From Athripsodes cinereus (lineage: Eukaryota > Arthropoda > Insecta > Trichoptera > Leptoceridae), in the NCBI GenBank assembly GCA_947579605.1, contig OX388329.1:24818299-24882298 (forward strand): DNA of 64,000 nucleotides, read 5' to 3'. The notes beneath the pieces were generated by a model. The model was not told the origin of the DNA, did no database searches, and saw only the letters and a program-made list of their open reading frames with translations. Within the stretch, counting starts at the first letter, position 1; each line of letters starts with the position of its first letter. Both the position numbers and the translations under genes were made by a program. Below are positions 44,239-55,425 of this stretch, piece after piece.

Positions 44239-44647
44239 ATGATATTGATTGGAAAAACTTCTGAAATTGGCCGTTCTAAAAAAATGACACCTCATGATTC
44301 AGTGTCCGTAGTTTCGCTTTGATATAGAGATATAATAATAAAATAAAAAATAATATGTATGTATATATATACCTTTGCTTGCTCTAAGGTAGTGTGAGTA
44401 CCGAGAAGGTGTATGTACCTTCTATTAGTAGTAGTAGTACTGTTCTCCCTAGTAATGTTCCCCGTTCCCCCACCTCTTACATTTTACCCTCCTCTCCCAC
44501 ACCCCGTCCCCCTCATCCCTACAGCCTCGAGGGTACGGGCTGGTGAATATTTTATTTTTTCATTTTATTACACCGTGCCAGACATAAAATTGTTGAATTA
44601 TTCGGCAGTTAGTTTCTGCGAGTTTTGTTTCATACTACTACATAGTA

Positions 44648-44684
44648 CCTACTACTACTACTACTACTGTACTTCGCTCGCTCA

Positions 44685-44722
<38 letters not shown>
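44648..44722. repeat. (CTA)n and (CT)n microsatellites
   Basis: Seven CTA triplets (44648-44669) and an about 31-bp CT run (44692-44722). The 118-codon ORF spanning them is an artefact of the repeats. Confidence 0.95.
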
Positions 44723-44729
<7 letters not shown>

Positions 44730-44804
44730 ACTCTGTCTATCACATTGTAGCCCTTTGCATTATTCTTAGGCCCGATATTACAATGTGCCCATAGGGCAAC
44801 CCTC

Positions 44805-45560
44805 ACCTTTATCTACTATACCATCACAACATATTTCGCAAGGAAGGTTGCCAGTAAAACAGCCGCATGCAATAAACATGCAAGCTGTCGTGTTCGTGGC
44901 AACAAAAAATGAAGACATTCAGGATGGTTGGCAAAACATATCGCTGAATTTGATGATTAATGCCTAGTGTTGTTGAATTCTCAAGAAATAATTTTTCGAG
45001 AAATTTACCGAGAAATTTCTCGGTAAATTTCTCGAAGTAGAGAATTTTCGATATTTTTTTTTATTTTTTATTTAACAGTATAATAATAATAAATACTTTA
45101 TTCAATCAATCAATAACAATGTACAAATGTTGAGACAATTTATCACCAATATGGCTACAATTAATTATGGAAACAAAAAAATGTTAGGTACCTACATGGA
45201 AAAAAATGCTAACAACTGATGAAAAATCTTGATGTTTGACCCCCACATGCCCATATTTAAGTTAAAAAAAAATTGCAGGTACATACATGGAAAAAAGTGT
45301 TAATAACTTCTGATTTGGGCCTTAATCAGCCCCACAAATTTTTGGATCAATCAGGTTGGCTGCGAAGTGTACTGGGCGAAAGGTCATAATAACACTAAGA
45401 AAAATTATGGAGAGAAATTTCTCTTCCATCAGAGGAGAAATTCTCGGAGAAATTTCTTTGGAGAATTTTCTCTTCTCACATCACTAATAATGCCTTTATT
45501 TTTTCGAGCACTTGCTTTTTACAGGACACTGAAAATTTATGGAAAAGAGTGGGAGACCAA
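44805..45560 (-). repeat. SINE copy interrupted by a hAT MITE, minus strand
   Basis: 44805-44964 is the tail and body (ataccatcacaacatatttc, atgcaataaacatgcaagct, gacattcaggatggttggca). 45495-45560 continues with tttttcgagcacttgctttt, then acaggacactgaaaatttat. Removing the insert restores the SINE order. Confidence 0.88.
44965..45486. mobile_element. hAT-type MITE, copy B (reverse orientation)
   Basis: Same element as 38195-38739 in reverse complement (shared 'cccacaaatttttggatcaa' and related strings). Ends TAGTGTTGTTG and CACATCACTA; flanks ttaatgcc (44957-44964) and ataatgcc (45487-45494), an 8-bp TSD with one mismatch. Confidence 0.92.
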
Positions 45561-45707
45561 TTTCTTTGTTGGGTATTAATTAAAAACATTTTTTCATGCA
45601 CACCGTTCTAACGTTTTATGGAGTATTTTAAAATGTGTGTTGTTCTAAATTTGTTAATTTAATGGGCTATTAGTAAGTGGACTAATGTTACTAAATAATT
45701 GTTGATT

Positions 45708-46150
45708 GCTTCACTTTGGATGATCATCCAGAGTGTCAGGGTCAAACCTGTTCATCGAAAGTGAACACGTCTGTTCACATTGGTTCATCCTATGCTTTCA
45801 CTGCCATGTCAACACTCTCACTCATGTATGTAGTTTGACGTATTTTCGTATAAAAATAATTAAACAAATTCAAAAATGAAAAATAACACTTAAAATAAAT
45901 TAATATAGCTCTCGACTGCATAAAAATTTTGTACATGATCCTGACATTCAATACAAACTCATAGAGAATTAAACAAATAATAAGATAAAACTTGTTTATG
46001 GTCGTTTCAGTGAAAGGACCTTTCATCAAAATTATGACGAGTGGTAATCTCTTTCCTCCGTCATCGCTAGTGATCACTATTGATGAAACGCCTATTCACA
46101 CATGTTCATCTTGGAGGATCATCCGGAGTGAACAAATGTGAACGCCCCTT
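45708..46150. mobile_element. Possible MITE with palindromic ends
   Basis: Left 'ttcactttggatgatcatcc' and right 'ggaggatcatccggagtgaa' are inverted with mismatches. The internal 'gttcacattggttcatcc' and 'tgttcatcttggaggatcat' repeat the motif. No TSD found. Confidence 0.45.
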
Positions 46151-46599
46151 TATATTTGTAAAAAGTCTATTGATATGCCAAATAAAAAAAGCATGTAAAG
46201 AATTGAAATAATAATAGTAAATAATTGAAATAAGGGGGATTTTAGGATAGGGCTTACCTCAATGGCACATTGAAATATCGGGTCATATGTATTTACCTAC
46301 ATCTTTCTTTCTTTCTCACTCTACACGCCAGCATCCTATCAACTCTCTTCTTACAGCTACTACAGACACACGTCAACAACAACAACTCGGCTAAAAGACT
46401 TTATCGTCTTTCGTACAATTACGCAATAAACACGTGCACCATTTATTTCCAAAGTTTAGCCTTATTCATTTTCATACGATTCCGTCTGTCACACTCATGT
46501 AACTTGATAATGAATTTTTATTAATTAGAGTAAAAATCTGACATATTATGTGTCAATTCGTAATTATAATTTTAATTAGAGGCAATAAATACACAGCAC

Positions 46600-46785
46600 T
46601 TCGGATTGTCATGATGGGGAAGATTCAGAGCCGTAGGGGCTTCGGCAGAAGACAGCCTCTTGGCTTTCGGCGTCAGAACTGGGGGGAGGGGAGAGGGGTG
46701 TTGTTCCGCGCCGTCCAGGACAAGGAAGTTTTCACCCATTGTCGTCAATGTCGAGGAGCATGTGAAGAAGAAGTATATTGTTAAA
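46600..46785 (+). pseudogene. LINE C-terminal fragment, fourth family
   Basis: MMGKIQSRRGFGRRQPLGFR and, further on, VLFRAVQDKEVFTHCRQCRG. 'GKI..RRG.GRRQ.SWL' followed by 'LFR.a.dr..f' is a C-terminus seen in RTE-like LINEs. The middle is frame-damaged, and only about 60 codons remain. Confidence 0.65.
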
Positions 46786-46799
46786 GATAAGGATTAAAT

Positions 46800-47311
46800 A
46801 TTTATTACAATAGAAACATTAAGTCGCTTGTACTATGAATTATTCAAAATCATTTTATTCCGTGTTTCTTAAATTCAATTTCGTCCAAATAAGTTTAGTG
46901 GGTATGTAAAGTCAACAAAATAGGAAAAGACGTGATTTTTTTTCACTACAGGTATAAACTAGATATTTTTTTTATTAATTTTTGCATTCATAATTTTTTT
47001 TATTTATTAACTTATTATCCATAAAATACTCAAGATATGTGAAAGTCATTATTTTACAAACAGATTATTTGCTTTCATAATTATTGTTTTTAAACATTGA
47101 TATCCCACTTTTTTCTATGAATTTATGAGTGGGCTGTAAATGGCAGATATTCATAAAAAACACGAAAAAGGCAGTCAACAGCTTCAATGAAGATGAAGAA
47201 GACAAATATGTATGTTTAGATGCAGACGGTAAACTGGCTGCCCTGTTTTTGGAAGATACCTGAGTGGTTAAGCTTATATGGATGAAGTTATCAATGAAAC
47301 AAGATAATAAA
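46800..47311. other. AT-rich DNA, nothing recognised
   Basis: No supported gene. The minus ORF 47065-47355 overlaps the following inverted repeat. Confidence 0.45.
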
Positions 47312-47476
47312 GTTATTCGACTATTGACTTTATTAATTTGTGAAACGGCTTTCAAAAGCTTCCGCTTCCATCGACGGGCAAAAGTAAAATTGCTCGTCCT
47401 TTATTTTTGCCTGATGATGAGAGCGGAAGCTCTTGAAAGCCGGCTCGCAATTTAATAAAGTCAGCAGTGGAATAAC
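47312..47476. repeat. Inverted repeat, 55-bp arms, carrying a hammerhead-like sequence
   Basis: Left arm 47312-47366 (gttattcgactattgacttt..ggctttcaaaagcttccgct) and right arm 47422-47476 are reverse complements at roughly 85 percent. The right arm and spacer hold a near-canonical hammerhead motif (47399-47460). Confidence 0.85.
47399..47460 (+). ncRNA. Candidate hammerhead ribozyme (type I layout, minimal stem III)
   Basis: In order: stem I 5' side CUUUAU (47399-47404) and UUGC (47407-47410); the invariant box CUGAUGA (47411-47417); one extra U; stem II GAGAGC (47419-47424), loop GGAA, GCUCUU (47429-47434); GAAA (47435-47438); palindromic stem III AGCC/GGCU (47438-47445); the C after which cleavage would occur (47446); stem I 3' side GCAA (47447-47450) and AUAAAG (47455-47460). 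All three helices pair, with one G-U. Stem III has no loop, so activity might need a dimer, as in minimal hammerheads of Penelope-like elements and retrozymes. The unpaired U after the box departs from the classic core. Confidence 0.6.
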
Positions 47477-47929
47477 TATAATTTGTGTTGTTTCATTAAT
47501 AATTTATTACTATGAACTTCCCCCAAGAACCGTCAGTCGATCAATTAAACTTTATATGAGTAGATTATTTTTTTTTGTAAAAATATTTTTCACTGTAGGT
47601 ACACATTTTCAATAGGTGCACTTATTTACCAAGTTGATTTTGTTGTAATGTAATGGGTACCTCTATAAGAATCTCTTTTTTCCTCTGAATCACATCTTAG
47701 TCTTTACCGGGTGAATCTGAAACTGCCTACGTCCAAATTACGCTCCAGCTTTAATTACATAAGTAAAATCAATGGAATTTGTGTCGGAGGAACCTTTAAT
47801 AAAATATAAACTAGGAAAACAAACAAAAATACATACATATATATACTTATGCAAGCTTAAATACTTATGTATAATATAATAAAGTATCACATGTCTATCT
47901 ATAAATCTATCAATACCACACTAGCCTAG

Positions 47930-48010
47930 TGGACTTATTACACGTACCTAATTAACATGAAGGACATCCTCTCCTTGCCAATAAAAATAAGACATTCAGG
48001 ATAATAATAA
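47930..48010 (-). repeat. SINE fragment
   Basis: 'aggacatcctctccttgcca' and 'ataaaaataagacattcagg' are the minus-strand SINE body, with a degraded tail before them. Confidence 0.7.
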
Positions 48011-48049
48011 TAACTAGATAATTTTTCAAGATGTGCCGATTTGTGGAAA

Positions 48050-48215
48050 AGCCACCACAGGGGCCCATTCAAGAATCTTAACACCTCCTTAACAATAGGA
48101 TCATTAACCTTGCCTTGAACACCTCTAAACTCTTCGGAGTTTGCAAATCACAGAGAATTTTGTTCCACAGCAATGGATCAACGAATAAGGCGTAATAACC
48201 TTTATTTTTTTTAAA
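48050..48215 (-). pseudogene. LINE C-terminus (CR1/jockey-like), minus strand
   Basis: The minus strand reads LLWNKILCDLQTPKSLEVFK and ARLMI: the 'WN.L...l....SL..FK..L' motif at the end of CR1/jockey-type LINE proteins. It is frameshifted and short. It differs from the copy at 37270. Confidence 0.7.
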
Positions 48216-48277
48216 AAGGGCATACTATGAAAGCTTCTATACTCACACTTGTCTTGTATCGAGTCATTATTGTCCGG

Positions 48278-48420
48278 GTTAGTTGGAAGACATCGCATTT
48301 TAGCGATAAACTCGCCCTCTGTACATTGAATTTATAATTGTTATTTTTATGCCACTATTTCATTATGTAATATTGTAACCAATGTACAGTGAAGAATAAA
48401 ATAAATAAATAAATAAAAAA
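48278..48420 (+). repeat. LINE-tail family (spacer-A), reference copy
   Basis: 'ggttagttggaagacatcgc', 'tagcgataaactcgccctct', 'gtacattg', then 'ccaatgtacagtgaagaata' and (AAAT)n. It recurs at least eight times in the window, in both orientations, always with the same 3' end. It is probably the shared 3' UTR of a jockey-like LINE, each copy being heavily 5'-truncated. Confidence 0.75.
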
Positions 48421-48559
48421 TATTATACTTCTTTATTTATAACATCATGCTACCTCTCAGAAATATTTATTTATTTTACAGTACCTATTTAAATAAATAA
48501 ATAAATAAATTAAGATGGTACGAACACTTTTTGAGACTACCGCAGGATAATATATGATC

Positions 48560-48735
48560 AAGAGGACAATGGGCGTAGAATTAAGACCCAGAAGACCAGG
48601 CAGACCAGTGACCACCTACCTGGATGTCCACAATTGCCAGGGACCTGAAGGAGGCTGAGTTGCGTTCGGTAGATGCAGGGGACTGGAATAGGAGAGCCAA
48701 TCTCAAATAAATGAGATAAAGAGCGAGGGCAAAGA
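48560..48735 (+). pseudogene. LINE C-terminal fragment
   Basis: Frames give RRPGRPVTTYLD, then, after a shift, LKEAELRSVDAGDWNRRANL and a stop: the 'GRP...y.D......l......A.DR..WR' plan of RTE-like C-termini. Confidence 0.65.
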
Positions 48736-48869
48736 AGAAGCTTTAAAACATAACATGCCATAAAAATCTATCTAACTGGGCATAAGCCCGTTCCAAGACA
48801 GACCGAATCGGTTATTATGAATGATTTTTCCAGTGGACTAACTTTTTGTAATAAACATTAAACTATAGT

Positions 48870-48966
48870 CTTCTTTGTTCGCACGAAGAGGGCAGCTTCT
48901 ATGTTTCTTACATGCAGCTGGTCTGCTGGCTACCCCACTTGTGGGATATGCCGTGATGATGGTATA
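48870..48966 (+). repeat. SINE tail copy
   Basis: 'tgtttcttacatgcagctgg', 'tctgctggctaccccacttg', 'tgggatatgccgtgatgatg': an excellent match to the reference tail. An inverted SINE body scrap follows at about 48990-49040. Confidence 0.88.
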
Positions 48967-49079
48967 GACAGTCTTCTTTGTGAAGAAATATTAAACATTT
49001 AGAATGGGAGCCATACTTCATCGTTGAATTGAAAATGTTCAGTATAAATCTCTCTCTTCCATCACGATTTTTCCAAGCC

Positions 49080-50305
49080 ATATATGGCCAAGCCATTGTT
49101 TTTAAAACAATTTATAAATATGAATCAATCGAAAGTTTCGCCCATCACTCGCTACACGTGGTTGCGAATTGGTCAACTGTAAATGTTTGAAATAATTCTT
49201 CATGTAATATTCCTTTCTAAAGCACTACTTATTGAATATTAATGTAGGTAAAAATTTTATGATGTAAAGAAGTACAGAGAAAATGATAATGAAGCGAAAA
49301 ACTCCGGAAAGGGAATATGACTTACTTGACGATATTTATTTTCATCAAAAGTTCAAATTTAAACAAGTTCAAATGTTTGTGTCAAATCTGCATTCCTTGT
49401 TTAATAATTAACATAACATGTCATACCTACATAGCAAGTTTACGCAGATGAGTTAGTTAGTACCAGACTAAGATTTAAATCTCGTATTATAGATACTAAC
49501 GCGACACGATAAAGTATATAATATATATGTATACATTTATACGTGTACAATGCACAAAGCTTGTGTAAGACTTGTACATATAAGATCCCAATTAAAATAT
49601 AATATCAGTTTTTACAAACAGCTGGGTGTTGGGAGGTGACAAAAAACTGGGGTAAAGCTTACATACTGCTGAAATGAAGATTGGATAGGGCGGCCCAAGT
49701 GTAAGACAAACTAACTGAAAATCACTGCGATGATACGGGCGTATCATGGGGCACCGTGAGAACATTGTAAAGAGAGCTCTGGATGTAAAGCAACAAGTCA
49801 GAAGATCAGACAAATTATTGTCAAATTGCTTGTCTATTGTAAAAGAGACTTGAAGGTATCGGAACTTGATGATAAGGACCAAGAGGATCGGCCACAGATG
49901 ATGGGAATGAAATCCCAGGAGACAGAAAAAGAAATAAAATAAATGGGTAATTAACTACATAAAAAATGGGTGTATATTTTTTCTGCATTATCCTTAGTAC
50001 TTGAAAAACCCTTCATCTGCGTTATTTTATTACTTTAATATTATATTATTATAACATAGGGTTGTGCACTATAAATGCTGGCCAGTAATGTTGCAAGGTA
50101 GGTGTAAGGGGAAAATAACAGTAAGTGGTCGGTTAAAATATTGAGTTGAGATTGATCAATGTATACAAATTTTTGTGAAGCTGTAATGAAAGCAGGATAA
50201 TAATTATGTTTTATAATATGCGAAAACAATAGGTAGTGTTTAATTTTCACAAAATAAAAAATATTGAATCTATTGCCAAGATATCTTGACATTATTAACA
50301 TAATA
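49080..50305. other. AT-rich DNA, no supported gene
   Basis: 49590-49930 is less AT-rich and may derive from a retroelement, but no motif is secure. Confidence 0.4.
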
Positions 50306-50307
50306 TT

Positions 50308-50445
50308 TGGGTTAGTTGGAAAAAATCGTGACCGCGATGAATTAGTTCTCTGTATATTGGTTGTATAAATAATACGAATATTTCCAGTGTAAAATTGCTT
50401 GTAAACAATGTACAGCGAAGAAAAAATAAATTATTAAAAATATCT
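50308..50445 (+). repeat. LINE-tail family copy (spacer-A), diverged
   Basis: 'gggttagttggaaaaaatcg' to 'aacaatgtacagcgaagaaa' and an A-rich end. Confidence 0.7.
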
Positions 50446-50869
50446 CAACATTTTTGTTTAATTTTTCATATTAAATAAATATACAATATAAATAGAAAAA
50501 TTCTCGAATAACTATTGAAAGCATTGTGTATTAGGTAATGACAATTGAATAAAAAAAAATAAGTCAACTCCAGGAAAGATGGGTTGAACAAACAAAATTG
50601 ACAAGATTAGCATTAGATGAAAAAGTTCAGTTCGGAAGCAATGGTTGAAAAACCAGAAACGGTATTTTCAAAATTGAGAAAATGAATGGATTGGAGGTGA
50701 ATGTTGCGAGTAGAACGAGTCTGAATAAGTTTATATTATAAGTAGGACATTAGAATGAATGTGTAATGGATGAAAGCTAGATGACGAAGGTAATATTATT
50801 TTCCTGTGAAAGAGTTGAAGCTTGGACGTCAAATCATCACGTGATTTGAACATGTTATACAAGAAGGGG

Positions 50870-51010
50870 GCATGGTCAAGGCGGATTGCAGTTCCATCCT
50901 CTCTGCTTCATCATCTCGCCCTCCGACGCTCCTCTCAAGAGCATAGGGCAGCGAAAGACATATTGAGAAAGAGAGCCGTTGGAAACCACCGAGAGGACGA
51001 TAGAACAGTG
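50870..51010 (-). pseudogene. LINE 3' end scrap, minus strand
   Basis: The minus strand carries 'ctcttgagaggagcgtcgga' and 'gggcgagatgatga', equivalent to the terminal codons and 3' UTR start of the LINE C-terminus at 1967-2090. Confidence 0.5.
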
Positions 51011-51064
51011 CTCTTTTTGGCCAACGCTTTCACTGGACATCAAATGCCTTTCTGCTTACTTTAA

Positions 51065-52124
51065 AAGATTGATAACAAAGTATTGATAACTAGACAGAAT
51101 CATCTTTACCAAAAAATCTTACAAAAAAAAGAAAATTCCATAGCCACTAATATCTACTAGTTAGGGGTCACGTGTCCAGTTATCATAATGTTTTCCCCAT
51201 GTATGTATGTATGAGTGGGTATCTAATATAATATACCTATTATTGTAGTAGGACAGTACTTATACATTATATATATATATACGTTATGTTATACTTCCTA
51301 CTGCTTCTGCTACTACTGCTAGTACAAGGGGAGGAACTGAATCTTATAAATTTGTAAATGTCTTTAATAATAAATTGATGTAGGCACACAGACATACAAT
51401 ATTATGTATAGATATATTAAGTGTGTGTTCGTAGTAGTAGTAGTAGTACATACTTAGTTGGAGACTGGATGTTGTATGAGTGTGTATTAGTAGTAGGTAT
51501 AGACAGACCTAGTCATTAACAATTAATGATTAAACAAGTTAATTTATTCTATAAACTTTAAGTCTATATAATACTATACTATCGTGACATGTCTCGTTGT
51601 AAGTGAAATTACCATATTCGTCTTTGTCGAACAAGAAGAATGAAATATTTTACAGATAAAATAGTAGGTATGTATTAAATTAAATTCTATTAACTAATTT
51701 ATGGCATAGTAACCCAATTACGATTATCTTTCAAGTTTAATTTGTTAACAATACTTTTATTTTTCAAAAAAGCACCGAATATTACCTTATTTTGTTCCAG
51801 CTCCTGTAATTTACTATAAGGATTTATTATTACTTAATTTCAACAACACTTAACGAAATTAAGATTTTTTATAACGAATTAATGGTTAACTGTGTTTAAT
51901 TTTGATTAACGGTGCGCAGCTCTACTAGTAGGTATTTCACTAGACAATATTATAACATAGTGTTATTATTAAGTCTAGTAGAATCGTCAGTCAAATATAA
52001 TACATTTTGCATTCTTACATTATAATTATTAATATAAATATCTAGAAGAGTTTCCTGTTAAGAAAAGATCTACCACACTTTTCTCTTAGTTTTCGAGTGA
52101 TCTATAAGATAGGTAGGTGGTCGA
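51065..52124. other. AT-rich DNA with trinucleotide runs
   Basis: A (TAG)n run at about 51432-51450 and CTA/TAC runs near 51295-51320. No gene. Confidence 0.5.
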
Positions 52125-52240
52125 AAGAATAAAGATATTTTATATCTTAAATTCAGAGATGATGCCGCCCACAATAAATGTCTTAATATTTTTTTGTTGT
52201 TGTTTACTCCACTTGTATGATATGCCGTATGGTATAGTAG
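52125..52240 (+). repeat. SINE body and tail copy
   Basis: 'atatcttaaattcagagatg', 'ataaatgtcttaatattttt', 'actccacttgtatgatatgc' then 'cgtatggtatagtagg'. Confidence 0.8.
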
Positions 52241-52465
52241 GAGTAACTGAAATAACCTCTTTTCGATTTCAAAGGACTTCCGTTTAATTGCACTATTATA
52301 AGGAAATTAATATTGTAATCTCAAATACTGTCAGTTGTAGCAATATTACTATGTTAGAATCAAAATCTCCGACGCTACCACGTCAGAAGAATATGGATCC
52401 GGCTGAGTAACACATCCCAACTTGAGATCAACATGGTATCTACGAATACCTTGAAAATGTATCTA

Positions 52466-52735
52466 CGCCATCACAAAATCTCCCACAAGTGGGGTAGTCA
52501 GTAAAATAACTGTAGAAATAATCACTATTTCCCAGATATTTTAGGACTCCAAGAAAAATAACTGTAACTGGATGTTACGAACTGACAAATTAGTTGACTT
52601 TTTCATGATGATAAAAATACACCCAAAATGGCTAACATAGGTATTTTGCCACTTAATTGATGGCGTTAAATGTCTAATAAGAGATTTTTACAAAAACACT
52701 CGAAAACTTACAATAAAGAGTGGAAGATTTTTTTA
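52466..52735 (-). repeat. SINE copy, minus strand, split
   Basis: Tail 'cgccatcacaaaatctccca' and 'caagtggggtagtcagtaaa' at 52466-52520; body 'aaaatggctaacataggtat' and 'aacactcgaaaacttacaat' at 52620-52735. An about 90-bp stretch ('cagatattttaggactccaa') between them belongs to another dispersed repeat, also near 43040 and 52265. Confidence 0.7.
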
Positions 52736-52790
52736 GTCGGGGGCTGTGATTTATATAAAAAAAACAATTATACTCTATAATTTTACTCAC

Positions 52791-53030
52791 CCGAAATTGC
52801 AAGCCTTTAGATTTCTGGTGTGCCCTTGTAGTTGGCATTACACCTCCACAGTCCACATATAACCAAAAACTAGTTGGGTACACTGAATACTCTAGTACAA
52901 AATACACTATACAATTAATAACACTTTATTGTAACACTGTATTCAAAACAACACCACAATCGGCGAGTAATTAATGAGTGATCGTAAATAAACATCAATA
53001 AACACACAGTGGGAGTTTTGAACTGTCATT
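52791..53030 (-). CDS. Candidate first coding exon on the minus strand
   Basis: On the minus strand, ATG at 52838 opens MPTTRAHQKSKGLQFR (16 codons), which ends exactly at a strong splice donor CGG|GTGAGTAA (GT at 52790-52789), phase 0. Upstream of the ATG, sequence to about 53030 is stop-rich and could be 5' UTR. No continuing exon is recognised to the left, where SINE DNA follows. It could be a host first exon, divergent from the + strand gene starting near 54 kb, or the 5' exon of a retroelement. I do not recognise the peptide. Confidence 0.3.
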
Positions 53031-53447
53031 GTCTTGTCAAAATTGCGTCAAATTAATATTACCGAGTGACCATAGAGAAAGTCAGATTCCTTCGACTGGG
53101 TTGTGGTTGAGTATGTAGGATGAGATCTAATGCAGGTACACGACGTGACCTTTTGAAATATATTGTATTAATTTGTTACATTTATACAAACCAAAAATAT
53201 GAGAGCGTGATAAAATATGGATATAATTTATGTTGAAAATATGATTTTTATATCCCTACATTCGTGCCTAGTAGATACTTTTCAAATATAAGCATCTATC
53301 TATATACTCGTACAACATCACAATATCGCCAACATTGTATCCAGTGGAATTAATACCTACATGTTATAGACATGTAAATCATCTTTTGCGTGCTAAAAAA
53401 CCGAGTCTTAGGATAAGTGAAATACCTTATCATTAAAAGTTTTATAT

Positions 53448-53590
53448 ATTTATTCTTTACTGTACATTGATTACAAGCAAATTTACACAAAAATACATTT
53501 AAAACAAATACAATCTATTGATTGTATTATTTGATACAGAGGGTGAGTTTATCGCAGAGACGCGATGTCTTCCAAAATTATATCTAAATT
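53448..53590 (-). repeat. LINE-tail family copy (spacer-A), minus strand
   Basis: 'tattctttactgtacattga' through 'cagagggtgagtttatcgca' and 'gagacgcgatgtcttcc', the full length of the family in reverse. Confidence 0.85.
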
Positions 53591-53759
53591 GAACTTTCAG
53601 CTAAATTGAAAATATTAAGTGTTTTCAATACATAATATTTTCCGAATTCCTTTGTTATATGGGGTTCTCGAAACTTTACCGAAAATGGTGGGAGGCGTTT
53701 TATTATTTTTATCTATGATATTCATAAAATATTAAAAAAGTTATGGTGTAGTTTGTTCG

Positions 53760-54159
53760 TTTTTATGCATACTTTCACGGTCAAACTAAGCAAATCGTAC
53801 AACTAGCGCCACCTGCGCAAACGCCGCCTTCAAAACAAAATCGCGGGTAATGTACGAACTTTGTTACACAGGATGACCAATGTAAAAATAAGGTCATTGC
53901 ATATTTGCTAACCCCGCATATCATTTTCTGTTTATCAGCAATAAAAATGCGTTTATTGTTTTCATGTTCTATGAACTATTATTACTAAGAAAGTGACAGG
54001 TCAAATTTATCTATTATTTCGCCATTTTGTGCCTTGCATTGTCGCGGGAGTGTAACACATAATCACATTCTTGATTTCATTTACCTATTCCAAATTTGAA
54101 TAATAGTTCATAATATAACGAAATCCATACATCGGAAGTGACATTGTTTAAGATATTTG
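53760..54159 (+). promoter_or_regulatory. Candidate promoter and 5' untranslated exon of the acidic-repeat gene
   Basis: This is the least repetitive, most GC-balanced stretch nearby (gcgccacctgcgcaaacgcc; cattgtcgcgggagtgtaac). It ends with a consensus splice donor, TTTG|GTAAGTATA (exon end 54159). The next suitable acceptor in a coding context is at 57832, just before ATG 57841. The transcription start is not determinable. The link to the downstream exons is inference from splice signals. Confidence 0.4.
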
Positions 54160-54534
54160 GTAAGTATATAAGTTTTAATATATTTTAAAGATGATTCTTG
54201 ATTTGGGCGAGTCTAAGTTGAAATTGCCATTAAATTTTGTTTAAAAGTTTTTGCTTTACTTATTGAATTTGAAGATTATTAGAGACCAATGTATATTAAA
54301 GTAACTTATACTTTATATTTATTTAATTTATCAATTTCGATTGAATTATGAGATAATGAAGCCGATTACGAAATGATTAGTACATAATATTATCTCAATT
54401 GTGCAAAATGATTTGTCTTCTATCTAAACTTTTTTTACTGATTAAGTTAATATTTGATGTTGTTTGTTCAGTAATAAGTAGTAGTAACGTTTTGTGTTAG
54501 TATATAATATAACTTTCTCTCTGTACGTCATCTT

Positions 54535-54600
54535 TTTCCACCTCTCAACACTCCTTGTAAGAGCACATGGTAGAAACGGGTCTCATGCGCCAATCGTCAC
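54535..54600 (-). pseudogene. LINE 3' end scrap
   Basis: The minus strand reads DDWRMRPVSTMCSYKE, a diverged version of the RTE-like C-terminus 'R.eWR.lvs.lcs.ee' at 1967-2074. Confidence 0.45.
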
Positions 54601-54621
54601 AACATTTTAAATTCTTTTATA

Positions 54622-54725
54622 CAGTGATTCTTAACGGGGGCGTTTACTGCCCTTGTTTGTGGGCATTTTGGAGGCTACAGGGAGCCTTTTTAATATCATC
54701 GTTTGGGGGGGGGGGGGGGGCGCTG
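54622..54725. repeat. hAT end fragment with poly-G
   Basis: 'cagtgattcttaacgggggc' resembles a hAT left end of the CAGTG type; it runs into sixteen consecutive G (54705-54720). No matching right end was found. Confidence 0.5.
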
Positions 54726-55425
54726 TAGATAAATTTAATTGTTTAATTTAATTATATAGGTATAATATAAAATTTTGTGAAATACTTTAATGACAATATT
54801 TTAACTCCTATTTTCTCCGATATTTATTTACATCGTCGGTGGATCCGCGAAACCAGCCTTTCAAGCGAAACAAGTATTTTTTTAAATGAAGTATTGATAC
54901 AAAATTATGAAATAACGTAGGTATATCATGAGAATTCCAAGGAAAAGTTATTGAGAGAAATTAAATAGTACATGTTGCTTTTCAGGTTAATTCTTGAGAA
55001 TACTCATATGCATAAAAAAACGAATCTGTTTAATTTTTTGAATCATGTCTAGAAATTCGATGTATGATAAAATGTCTTAGACATCTTTCATGTGATGAAT
55101 CAAAGATATAGAAAATGTCATTCAGCATTATTCTGTAAAATCTCGATTAATGCACAATAGAGGTTCCATGAATCCATTGACTGTATACGTAGGTACCTAC
55201 ACAATTTTTTATAATTTCTTATGATAGTCGTATAACTTTTGAAGAGACTTAGCTTTTTAAACAATGAATTAAATGTTGTATAAAAGCAAGGTTGTGTCAT
55301 GTTTCCATGGATATTCAACTACATATTCTTCGACCTGTAAAAGAAGTGGAAATTGGTATCGAATTGAATGAAACTTCGGTGAATGCATTGATGTACGCAG
55401 ATGACTTGGCGTTAATGGCTTAGAG

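Noticed and set aside
44413..44769. 118-codon ORF
   Set aside because: Spans (CTA)n and (CT)n microsatellites and a pyrimidine-rich tract; no domain.
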